From contig JAQMRL010000005.1 in NCBI GenBank assembly GCA_035578175.1, forward strand, positions 58,757,722-58,821,721: 64,000 nucleotides of DNA, given 5' to 3'. Shown in pieces: positions 1-12,600 of the stretch; position 1 is the stretch's first letter, and every line of letters starts with the position of its first letter. The notes beneath the pieces were generated by a model that saw nothing but the letters and a program-made list of their open reading frames with translations, had not been told where the DNA came from and searched no databases. Both the position numbers and the translations under genes were made by a program. This DNA comes from Catonia carolina. Lineage: Eukaryota; Arthropoda; Insecta; Hemiptera; Achilidae.

Positions 1-602
1 GAGAAGGCATTAGTAGGTCTGCAGTTAAATAGATAAGATATTCAGTTTATCCCCCCCCCCCCACCCAATAGAAGAAAATGTTTTTACAGTTTTTTGATTT
101 TTTACAATCCATTAAACATTCTACATAATACACAATTTTTTTCCGGTTAAGCAAAACTTTAATTGTAGTTCCACCTTAAAAAATACGTGTTCTATAGAGG
201 TTTAAACAATGTATTTATACCCATCCAGATGCCTTTAATATTGATGTTTTTAGTGTCGCTAATAGCGTTGACGATTCCCATAAAATCCATTTTGTCAACT
301 GATTGTGCAAACGACTACAGTGGACAGTGCTACCACATCAAGAAATTCAAATTTCACTAAACATAACGAGGTAGGCCACATACTATAGTAGCACCATATA
401 CTCTAGAGTCTCAGTGTAATCTAACTGAAAGGACTGCCTCATATCTCTTCACATTCACTCAATTAACCCATTGTGAATTTCAGGGAAAATTTTTAGTGTA
501 CATGTAGTTAAGTGAAAAAACAACAATATATATTGGAAATAAGATTAAGTAATTCAGTTTTTAAAGTATGTCTTCTTTAGATTTTGTTTGTTTGTTTTAC
601 AG
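1..602. other. Mkk4 intron, upstream part
   Basis: AT-rich intron sequence with a poly-C run at about 51-63. No gene or recognisable transposon was seen here. Confidence 0.5.
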
Positions 603-699
603 AAAGGAGAAAACAGTTGAAACCAATATTTCCTACCACTAGAAAACTTCATTTCACGCATTCGTTCAGTGATTATACTATGGTGACTATGAACCCAGT
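603..699 (+). CDS. Mkk4: Mkk4 internal exon with the JNK docking motif
   Basis: Acceptor tttgttttacag, donor gtaagt. The frame enters with 2 nt that complete a codon from an exon outside the window, then reads [17 protein letters not shown] and ends within a Val codon. The basic-hydrophobic pattern corresponds to the MKK4 D-site that binds JNK. An in-frame ATG at 680 lies downstream of this motif and could start only a shorter form; the open frame through the acceptor argues that the real start is upstream. Confidence 0.92.
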
Positions 700-3600
700 G
701 TAAGTGTTATTGTTGTTTACATTATTATTAATTGTTGTTTTTTTTAATTTACATTTATCTTAGGAAATGATGTAAACAAATGCTCTGCTCTTTTTTTCGT
801 TTAACGTCTGACTGTTTTGCAATTGCTGCTAATGCAGATGGTTAGAAGGATATATGAAGATGAGTGATGAAAAAATGCCAGACCTGACCGGGAATTGAAC
901 CCGGGACCCTGGCATAGAAGCCAGTTGCGCTAACCACTACGCCAACAGGCCAATGTTCTGCTCTGCTATTGGTGAAATGCATATTTGAGATACAAAAGAT
1001 GCTTAGCTTGAGCCATCCCAACTGTAAGAACCAATTCGGAACTTATTAAAATTATATTTAACTGCAAAACAAAACGTTGTCCTAGGAAGAATAAATCACT
1101 GAACTGCTCCCAAGAAGATTTGAACTTAGTATTAATTCGGCAATACCTGTACCTGTTTTGTGACATCATTTTCGGAATCTATGTAAAAAATTAATTTACC
1201 AAAGTGAAATAATTTTTTCATTTTCTGGTGTTTGGAGTTTGTCTAATTTTTATTTTAAATTGTGTTTAGAACCTTTATTAATATGAGTGAATTTTCTTCC
1301 TGTTCATTATTTATGGCTTTAAATTTTCTGTATTTTATTTATTTATTCGGCAGTTGACCCTTTTTATTTGTTTTCTAACATATGTGCGTATCCACGATTT
1401 AAGTTAGTGACAAGTGTTCTTTTGATTACAGTGTTGTAGTGCTGATTATTTGTTGTGGATTAGCCTTTCTGTTGGACCATATTCATAAATTTATTTAATA
1501 ACTGCAATGATCTAACCAATTCCATAGGTATTTGGATTCCTAAACTTATTTTCACTCCTCTGATGCTAATAAAATAGCATGTGCATAGTGTAGGTGCACT
1601 TGCTAGTAGTTTTTATTGAACTTTAGTATATTTTTATTAACACTAAATCGACATACTTTGATAACTTATCATATAATATAGAGATTATAACCCATCCTTC
1701 GTTAAATCAGTTTGATTGTCATTTGTTTAGGAAGTTGAACTTCTATCTTGCAGTAATGTGTTTTGTTGATTATGGAGAAGTGCAAAAACTTTCATAAATT
1801 TTTTTTCAAAATTTGAACAGAAAATTCTGTAGAGTGGCATTCAACAAATTGTTTACTACTGGAATAAATGCTTGTGAAGTTCTAAAAAATAAATATATTT
1901 TTTTATATCTGACACTGTTTTGCAATTGCTGCTAATGCAGATGGTGAGAAGGGTAATAGATGAAGATGAATGATGAAAAAATGCTAGACCTGACTGGGAA
2001 TCAAACCTGGGACCCTGGTTTAGAAGCCAGTTGTGCTAACCACTACGCCAATGGGCCAGCCATTTGGTGTAAATAAATTGAAAGTTAAAAGACATACATT
2101 TTGTAATGATTATAAATAAAAAGCATGCCCTATGTTTGTTTTAATTTAATAGGACTTGCTATGTTTTCAGGCCAGAACCAGGGTTGCCTCCACCAATGCA
2201 CCATCATCATCATCATCATAATCATCACCACCACGATCATCCGCCTCCGAATGATGATGTCATGACTTTACCATTAGTTCTTCCGGTACGGCCGAGGGGA
2301 AGGTTTTCGAAAATTAAACAGTACACACAAATGCAGGATGTGCCTTTAGAAAATTCACAGTGAGTCATCATTTTAATTTTTTTATTCATTGTTTTTTAGT
2401 TCAATAATTTATGTGTTAGTTTTTTAAGACGACCCTTTGGTTTGGCTCGCTGGCTACTTCAAGAAACCCAACAAAAACATTTTAGTAATGGTTTTGAACG
2501 ATTTAGTTCAATCTGATTGTTGATTTACAATTAGGGAGAAGGCTATTAAAATTAATTTATGGTAAGTAAAGATTTGGACTAAAAGACAAGGGACAACTCG
2601 CAGGAGATATGGTGTTGTATTGGAAACGTCAGAGGGGTTTTCAATGCAATGGGTTCAGTGTTTCAGAGCCATGAACTGACATGGGGCACCAAATAACGAC
2701 TCCTCAGATGCTATGTGTTCTCTGTTCTTCTGTATGGTGTGGAGACTTGGGCCTTGATCAGGGCGACTGAACACTGGCTTGAGGCTTTTGAACTGTGGTT
2801 GTATAGGAGGAAGTCACTAATGTTTAAGTTTTGGTGAGAATGAACAAGGGTCTGGAATTGGTCAAAATTGTTAAGTGCTGTAAGCTGCAATACCTTGGTC
2901 ATATTATGAGAAATGAAAAATATATGATCTACTGTATCGCAGTATGCAGGGGAATAAGTTATAGAGGGACCCTGGTAGAAAAAGAATTTTCTGACTTGCC
3001 AATTTGAGGACCTGGTTTGGTAAGAGCTCCATGGAATTGTTCCGGATTGTGACTAATAAGGTCAAAATAGCAATGATGATCGCCAACATCTGAACTGGAT
3101 AGGCACGACAAGAAGAAGTAAAGATTTGAGTATGGTTTGAAAGTCCATAAATTTCATTTCAAAATTATTTTCAGACCAACAGAAACAATACTCCTGCCTG
3201 AAGTATCTCAAGAAGTGATTAATCAAGCCAAAACTTATTTAGATATGTTAAGGGTAATTACATGTGATGAAAAATGGGTTTATATATATTACCCAATAAC
3301 AATTTTAGATAGAATCATAAAATTGGCAGGGTCCAAGTTAGCCAAGACAGAAAACAGTGTGATAAAACATATCAAATGTGAAGACCATGTTGACGTGTTT
3401 TTTTCCAATTGTACAGGTGTAGTGCTACACAAATTTAGTAGTTTGGTAGCTAATTGTTGGCAATTTAAAAAATTGTCATCTATCATTTTCCAATATCTGT
3501 CTGTCACATCGAGTTGTCAGAAATGACTAGAGGTAGCAACATTGGTTTTTGGATTTTTAATTACACAAAAAGTTAGTGGGCCTGGATTGGGTTTGAAGTT

Positions 3601-6600
3601 TCAGTTTTGACCAGAAGTGCCCCATACCCGGGAGTCAAGAAATCAAACAATAATAATTCATTCGATTCCTTTTAACCCTAGAGCCGGCAATCGTCGATTT
3701 TGAGATGATGTTACCGCGTCTTGACCCGGTAGCGTCACAAAATCGGATTTGCTTCATAGCAATGTTTTAGTTTTAAATTTGTCTACTGATAGCGTTATTG
3801 TATTGTATGATAGTTTAGTAACGTATAAGGTAAATTTTAATGTATAATACGATAGTTTTAGTTGCATATTTTGCCTGTGTTTCTCTGTAGAAACCACGCT
3901 ATTCGAGAGCTGATTTTGGTTGTGTCTTTGTTTACATGATGAGTTTTTGTATATATTTTCTTTATTTTTGTTCATAGTTTTTCTGGTTTTATTTTGAAGT
4001 AAATATAAAGAGTGAGGATCTGTTTAAATAATGAATTTTAAAAGCAGAGCATAACAAGGTTTTAAACCATAGCGTCATCCGAAAAGTTATAAAAACATAG
4101 TTTAAAAATTGTCTTCACGTAGCTTCAGCATCCCTAAGTATTACGTAATAATTTTAATAAAATATTGTAATATATTTTTAAGTTTTCTTGTTATTTTGAT
4201 GTGTAATATAAGGTTTGTGTTTAAAAGTAAATTTTTAATGATTTCTTTACGGTTTAGTGACCCATTCGCTAAAAATTCCCTGCCGGTTTAGAAAAATGTT
4301 ATTGCCGACTATAGGGTTAAAGGGAAGATACAGAAATCACCAATGGTTTTTGCCATAGGTCAATGGTAAACCTTTTTCTTTCTTACAAAACCTAACTAGG
4401 CTTGATCTTTTAACACATTTGACTGCTGGTGCTGCGGTCCGCATCAAGGTCGGAGGTTGTGGAACTTGCTTGATGTGAAACTGATTCACGAGGCAGCTTG
4501 TTTTGTTAGGTTGCCGTGTGTGCTTTAGTGGAAGTATGTTTTTGTTAGCAGTTTGCGTTAGTACAAAAGTATTGCACAACATACTCGTTCCATTTTATGT
4601 TCGTTTTTAGAAAGTGTCAGTTTACCTTTCGTTTATCGTTTGTTTTTGCTAAATCTGTCATGGAGTTTTTTATTTATTTATTTTTTTATGAAATCACGCA
4701 TAACAAAATAACAAGATTTATCCATAGATGTTAGTTGAATTTTTATATGTTTATGTTACATACCGGTACCTTAAGGATATACCATCTCAAGGACTATTGA
4801 AAAACACACAGATTGTTTAATTTACAGTGTTTGCGTGAATACATGAGCCATCACCGATTCCTAATTATCTTGCCATGTTTGCATTTTCTGAGTGAGAGTT
4901 CAGTTGGACCTGTATGTGGGTCAACTTATTGTGCGTAGCTGAAGATGCTATTTCGCATCACAGAAGTTATGTTACACTACAGCCAAAAGAATGTTTTGGA
5001 ACTTAATTTTCAATATCAGTATTTGTGTAATTAACCTCTACATAAGTTTAAACAAATAAATATTTTCAGTTTTTTTTTGTATAATATTAAGGTTTGTATT
5101 CCGCAGTCAGTGCTAAAGTAATATTTTCTTTAAAAAAAATTACCACGAGTCATGAGATGCGTTGTCGCATAAAAGGGATGTTTTACTGTACGTAGACTGC
5201 TTTACATGTACAATAATTTTGAAAAGGGATAGATCAGAAAAATTAAATAGTGTTGTACAGATGACTAAAGAATCTATTTCCTCTGCAAATTTTAATTAGT
5301 TTCAAATCAAAATTTTATAAAATAGACAACTCTAATGATGGTGGATCCACTAAAACATGAGTAAGTTTTTAGTAAATTTATGTAGAAATTAAATTTAAAG
5401 CAGTTGAAAAGGTCAATAAAATAATTAAAAATATTTATACTTAGAATCAAACGTAAGGCCAATTGTTATAATCCTGTGTAGGCTGGAACAACTGAAAAAA
5501 AATGTGGATTTAGTAACTTCACTGTGTAATCTTTTTAAAAATTTGATAACTATTTTGTTTCTTAATGAAGGAGTTAATGATATTGAAATTAATTTTGATG
5601 GATTTTATTTTGTGTTGTTTCAGAGAAAGGTTAAAAATATGCCACAGCATACACAGCACTGGGAAGTTACAAGTATCACCTGAATATGTAAGTATCTATC
5701 TATTACTCTAATGGCATTGCTTTTGTCTGTTTTTTTATTTTTACTTTTGGCTACTCTATATAATTAACATATGGATGTGTGTTGTTTAGGTCATCAGCCA
5801 AAAGGCTGGTTTGAACCTGTAGAGGTTTTACTAAGTAAAACGAGGAGTGAGGTGGTTTACCATTGCTTTCCTCACTGAGTGGAAAAGTACGCTTATCAGC
5901 ATGCCGGGCCCTCTGAAAAGCACATATTTTCCACTCTGCAAATGACACCTTCACTTCATTCACCACAGGGTCTGGCTGTATAATGAAATTCATTACTTTC
6001 AGAGGAGATAACTCTGATTAGTGTCTTTTACACCTCTACCTCTTCTGCTCTTAAATGATTCAGTCATTCAATTGGCTGACCATGTGATAAGAAACAGAAC
6101 TATTTATTTTAGCCCTGCAACAAACAGATTGAGTGTAAATAATTTGACACTCCACCTGTCTGTTATGGGCAGAACATATGGATATGGAGCCAAATTTCCA
6201 GTATATGGATTTCAATTGATTTTCAAATTTCATGAGCCCTGGAAGCCTAAACATGTATTCATTCTGGGGCTATAACTGCTGAACGAATAAATCTGATATT
6301 TGAAAACTGAAGTTTTGTCTACTAACTCTAAAGGTGTTTTTGGAATTAGTTGTTGTCTCAGAATTAGTGGATCTATACCACGGTACAAAAATTCAAATTT
6401 TTTGTAAAATATGTTGCAACAATTTTAAATAATCCTCTCTGATTTACTATTTACAAGTTGGGATCAGTAATTTTGTATAAAACGTGAGTATAATATTATA
6501 AAAGTGGTGTCGAACAGGACTTCGTTGAAAAATCATCCAAATGCGAACAGATAATCGAAGACCACACCATTCGACTTACCACAATTGTATCTAAAAGACT

Positions 6601-9600
6601 GGTACGGGTTTATTCAGAGGAAGTTCGCCTAAAGTGTTTTGAATGCTTAAAGGAAGGAGTACCATCGCAAGCTAAAGGCTTCTAAACTGACAAAAAAAGG
6701 TATCGTTGTGAAAATTTATAGAGGTGGTTCTGTCCTTATTAATTAAAAACAAAGAATACTTCCATAGTTGGATTTTAGAGAAAAGTTCATAAAATGTTTG
6801 AATACAATTAAAGAAGCTATAACTTTAATGTTACTGGTTTCATTCCTGTTAAGGTCATGTCTGCATTAGCTGTAATGTGGACAACAGTCAGATATAAAAA
6901 AGAAGTTTTTTGTCAAACTATTAATCTTAACTACTATTTGTAATTTTTTATAAATTTTATTTCATTTTTACTGAAAACATGTATATACATTTGAAATTGA
7001 AATATATATTTCTAACCACCAGAATACGGTAACATAAAACACTTACCAATGTTTATAGCGCTTTCGTGTATCTTGTACACATCTTCAGTAAATTAAAATT
7101 TATTTTACGTCAAAATTTAAAACTTCCTGCTCCTACCATGGTAGATAAGGAATAGTCGATTCTTATATTTAAAACAGTCTTGCCAACTTAATCAGTTGAT
7201 TGTGGAAAAGTAATCAGTTGATGAAAATCCTACATAGGATGTTTGATAAAATAATAGTATATACATTTATATATTTTTTTCTATAATTATGTTGTGATAG
7301 AGTCTTATGAATAATGATTAATGCGGTTGTTATATAAAATATTTAAAATTACTATACAGAGGTGCTTAGCAGAATCTTTGCACAGTTAATTTAATTTTGG
7401 TTTTTGTTTAAGCTTGATTGTTGTGCACATTAAGGCTGATGCAGATGGTGAAGGGTGATAGATGAAAATAAGTGATGAATAATTATAATAAGTGATGAAT
7501 CCAGGATCCCTGGTAAAGAAGCCAGTTGCTTTGACCACTACACCAATGGTCTCGCCATTTATTGTAAATTACACGTTGTGTACTACAATTTTCATTACAC
7601 GTTGTGTGATGAATCCAGGATCCCTGGCAAAGAAGCCAGTTGCTTTGACCACTACACCAATGGTCTCGCCATTTATTGTAAATTACACGTTGTGTGTACT
7701 ACAATTTTCATTACACGTTGTGTGATGAATCCAGGATCCCTGGCGAAGAAGCCAGTTGCTTTGACCACTACACCAATGGTCTCGCCATTTATTGTAAATT
7801 ACACGTTGTGTGTACTACAATTTTCATTACACGCTGTGTGATGAATCCAGGATCCCTGGCAAAGAAGCCAGTTGCTTTGACCACTACACCAATGGTCTCG
7901 CCATTTATTGTAAATTACACGTTGTGTGTACTACAATTTTCATTACACGTTGTGTGATGAATCCAGGATCCCTGGCAAAGAAGCCAGTTGCTTTGACCAC
8001 TACACCAATGGTCTCGCCATTTATTGTAAATTACACGTTGTGTGTACTACAATTTTCATTACACGTTGTGTGATGAATCCAGGATCCCTGGCAAAGAAGC
8101 CAGTTGCTTTGACCACTACACCAATGGTCTCGCCATTTATTGTAAATTACACGTTGTGTGTACTACAATTTTCATTACACGTTGTGTGATGAATCCAGGA
8201 TCCCTGGCAAAGAAGCCAGTTGCTTTGACCACTACACCAATGGTCTCGACATTTATTGTAAATTACATGTTGTGTGTATTACACTTTCTTGGGCATTTTG
8301 ATTTTTGTCCATAATCTGATCACAAACTAATGCTTTTTGTTTCGCCTGATAAAACAATGTGATTATGAATTTTCTTAGCACTGTAATTTAAGAAGAATCG
8401 TGTGATGTTTATGTTGTTAATACCCAGAGTTGCATGAATGATGTAAATTTTAACATTATTTGTTTTATTTTCAAGTGTGTTGTGAGTTAATGAAATAAAA
8501 ATTGATTATTTTTTTTTGACAGGTCTACGACTTTACTTCGGAAGATTTACAAGATCATGGTGAGATCGGTAGAGGGGCATTCGGGACTGTTAACAAAATG
8601 GTACACAGGCGTAGCAATACTGTGATGGCCGTCAAGGTAAATTGATTATTGTGTTAGTTTAATTTTTAATTTTTGTAATTAAACAAAAAAGTAAATGGGA
8701 TATGATGTTTGATTATTAGCTTCGGTCAGAAAATTTTGGTGATTTTCGGTAAAGCCTGTCATTACTGTACCATTGGTTTATTGTAGTCACTGGTAATAAA
8801 GCTGTTGGTGTAATTGTTGGGACTTGGTCATAACATAAGAAATGATTACCGTGTTTGATTAATTAATTGTATAAATAGGAATAAGACTATCCTTTCAGTT
8901 TCTTAATACTGCAGCTCCATAGACCCTATACTATTATTCCACTCTTCCTTATTCACTAAACAAACAGACCTCTCCCGTGTATAAGTTTTAACCCTTAAAT
9001 TACTAAGTCCTTTCTGAGCTACTCATTCCGCAATTGTGCACATTCAAATATCAAAGCACGCTCCCGAATAAAGTCATTCATCTAATTTCATTATTGATAA
9101 AAAATTACAGCTGCTTTTTATAATAAGTACGGATATTTCGAATATACGAACATAAAAATCGGTTTCGCTTTCCATTCGCTAGATGGCACAAAATATTCTC
9201 GGGCACAAAAAAGTCCATATTTTGTGCTGTAACGTGCTGAAATTGTAATTTATCGTAAAATTGGACATACCATGTTTTGTAGAAGTCAGTTTCGTGAATA
9301 AAATGATATATTACATTACTATTTTGGGTAAAATTTAGCTGAGATGTAGTAGTTTGAAATGTATCATATTTTTCCTGCGTGACAAGCGTCAGATCGCTTG
9401 TCTTGTGCGTTCTCCCTCCACATCCCAATGTCAGTGTAGGTTATTAAACTCATATAATTGTTAGGATGTAGAACAGTTAAAAGATAATAGTAGTGAACGG
9501 TTGTACCAGGTAAGAGGACTAGAAATGCTCGAATGAATAGGGCAGACAAAGACAAACAGATTTCCTGTCTCAAAACTACGTACCAGGTAAGCAATCTCTC

Positions 9601-12600
9601 AAATTTCTGGTTCTGTGGAAGCCCTCCAGGTGTATTTGCCTGAAAATTGAATACTTCTTATCAGCTAATACTTTTCGTTGCAAGATAATATGGGAGGCAG
9701 ATTCTTTCCCCTCCTCTCCACACTGTTTACTTATCATGTCACCATTAGGGATCGCATTGTTATGTAGATGATTGAATTGAAGGTGACAGTGCCTTGTTAA
9801 CAGATCCACAGCTACCTTAGGCTGCTTCCTGCCGTGATAAAGTTCTTCTTGAGCAAGAGTATGGGATACAATACCTGTAATTCTTTTACTGCATGCCTCA
9901 TTTCAGCATTTGGTTCCAATACCTCCAGTGTACTGCACTGATCCACTCAGAATTGTCGAAGTTGTGCAAACCATCATACAGACTTTGTCTGAGCTGGAGT
10001 ATTCATTCTTTCATTGCCTGCAATCCATTGTGACCCAGCACCTACACCTGCCAGTTGCATGAAATTCTGCAGACACTCAACAGAACTGTAGTCCATGCTC
10101 GGGCATGATGACCCTCTCCTGACCTTCGATATTTGGAAGAGCTACATATGGTCCTGTGGTAAAAGACCTTTGATATTTGCAAGAGCTACATATGCTCTTA
10201 AATTCACGTGCTTAAATTAAACCCAGGATTTTTGTAAGAAGAACTGTTACGTATTTTGTAACTGTATAATGACAAAGAATCATTGCATTATTGTCTTCAC
10301 TAAAAACAACACATTAAAAACCATCAGCATACATAGAATTATTTTTCTAATTTAAACATTTTTCGTAATAACATTCTGCTACGCTAGCAATATTTTAATT
10401 AATAAACAATTTTATCCTGAGAAAGTTTCAATTTTTGTACATTTACAGTCCACTAAGATTAAATTTACATAAACCTGTGAACAGTTCAAATGCTTCCAGA
10501 GCTGCCCAAATGGCTGAAAAGATTTTGATGTGACTACTCTGGTAATTCCTGTTAAAATTTGACTGCTGTGTTACTAATCACAGTGCTAAAAATACAAGAA
10601 TCCAATTTTCAGTGATAACGATAGGTGGAGAGGAGTTGTCTTGGGCCTGAGCTGAGGAAACTTGGAAAAGGAATAAAAAAAAATGATGACTACCAAATGA
10701 TCAGTGAAAAAGTTATTATGGCCTGCCATTCTGTAGATTTAAAAATCACTGAGTGTTGAATATTTGTTTGTAATAAATCATTGTAAAGTAGGCCTATTCC
10801 ATAGGAAGTGGTTATCTTATCATGTCATTTGTTTTTCTCTTTAGATACATTAATTTATGTATTCAAGTGTTTCTGTTCACTGTCTTTTTTACTGGTTTTT
10901 TTCATAAAATTAGAAATACTTATTTTATTACACTGAATAATTACCTTGAATTTTTAACATTATCTTTTTGAAGTTGAATTTATTTGTATTGGTTTTTGAT
11001 TTCTCATTCCATCTCTATCTATATTTATAAAATATAGGGTTGTCTCTCTCTCTCTAGTTAACAGCCGTAAGGCTGGTTGGCAGCTGCTCTCCATGCTCCT
11101 CGGTCATCTGCTTTCCGCTTCAACTCACAATATGAAGCACATCCCATGTCCTCTAGTAACTGCTTCATGTACTCCAATCTGGGTCTTCCCCGCAAATTTT
11201 TCCCCTCCCCAACTCCTTCGATTATTCTTTTCAACATACTGTCATGTCGGAGTATGTGGCCTATCAGCTGGGCTCTTCTCTGTCTGATCCATTTTAGGAA
11301 GCTCCTTTCCTCCCCTGTTCTACTGAAAACTTGTTCGTTCGTCATCATTTCTCTCCAGCTGACCCTCAACATCCTTCTATAGCACCAGGCTTCAAATGCA
11401 GCTAATCTTCTCTCTTCCCTCACACCAAGTGTCCAAGCTTGGTGTGAGGGAAGAGAGAAGATTAGCTGCATAGGGTTATACAGTTATAAAATTAGAAGCA
11501 GTTTTTGTTTTGTGTATTATCCTTTTCTAAACATGATAGCATAAATCGAAATATGTTATCGTTTATTTTGATGCTAATTGTAAGGTTTAACCGAGGGATA
11601 GGCGGGATGGGTAGTGTTAACCTTCTTTGTTCGGTTTTAGAGTCATAAAATTTGTCGCTGGCATTTCTAATTTATTGATTTCGACCGTAACATTTAAAGC
11701 TAACTGATGATGTCATTTTCAAACAAATACTTTTTTTTGTTGAAAAGTTATGGACGAAAACGTTCAAATTTTAGTACTGGCTCGTCAAAAAAAATCTCCT
11801 TTCACGTAACACCACGTCGTCAATTTTCATTTGAAAATGCAAGGATACATCAAATGAAAGAAGAGAAAATTCTCTATCTAATAAAACTAAACTTGTTAGA
11901 AAATAATGATTAGTTACAGAGAAAATTATGTTTAAATGAAGGTGATGACGCATGCGTGATTTCTGTCTTCCAGGTTAGCAAGGGTTAATGACTTGTAACA
12001 TTTAGTATTTACTTCTAACTTATTTAACACATAAAAACAAATGAAAATCAAAATAAAACAAAAGAAAATTGGTTTTTTAAATAAAATTTTAATTGAATCT
12101 GACTGGCTTTTAAAAAAATGAAATTTAGAATATTAAAATATATTTTATAAAGTCTATTTCAGCTGTTATTGAATGAATATTTAATAGTTTACCGGTTAAT
12201 GTTCTATACTTATCGTTTCTGAATTCGCTCGCCTTAAGAGTTTCGTTCAAAGTTCCGTTTGTATTTTAATATATTTCTCGCTGTAATTTGATAAAATAAT
12301 GTTCTTTCACTCAATTTTATTTCATAGGTCTATCTGTGACTTTATAATATGAATTAATTATACAACAATTATACTTTATATTTATTTAACACATTCCATA
12401 AATCAAAGCGCACACAAACACAACCTTTCTCTTCAAACTGCCCCGGTCAACAGCACTTCAAATCAAATTCACTTATATTCACTTATATTAATTACTTTTT
12501 TTTGATAATTTTTTAAAACTTTCAAATAAAATATAAATTTCTGTTTCAAATATGTATTTTAAACTTAATTGATGATCTGCGTAGATATTTCTTTATTTTA

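Noticed and set aside
679..682. ATG at 680 as the Mkk4 start
   Set aside because: The frame is open back to a good splice acceptor and encodes the conserved docking motif before this ATG.
791..953. A real tRNA gene
   Set aside because: The A and B boxes are present, but the acceptor and anticodon arms do not pair and a SINE body follows with a target duplication.
2201..2245. CRISPR or microsatellite at the CAT run
   Set aside because: It is an in-frame His run of an Mkk4 exon, with no spacers.
7492..8314. Several overlapping 77-90-codon frames (CDESRIPG..., [11 protein letters not shown]...)
   Set aside because: They repeat every 116 bp and simply translate the tandem array; no start context or family resemblance.
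9105..9428. 107-codon minus-strand frame
   Set aside because: No motif or family likeness; the composition is that of non-coding DNA near a LINE relic.
11615..11985. Second piggyBac-type MITE (TTAACC...GGTTAA-like ends)
   Set aside because: The ends agree over only a few bases beyond TTAA, which is common in this AT-rich DNA.
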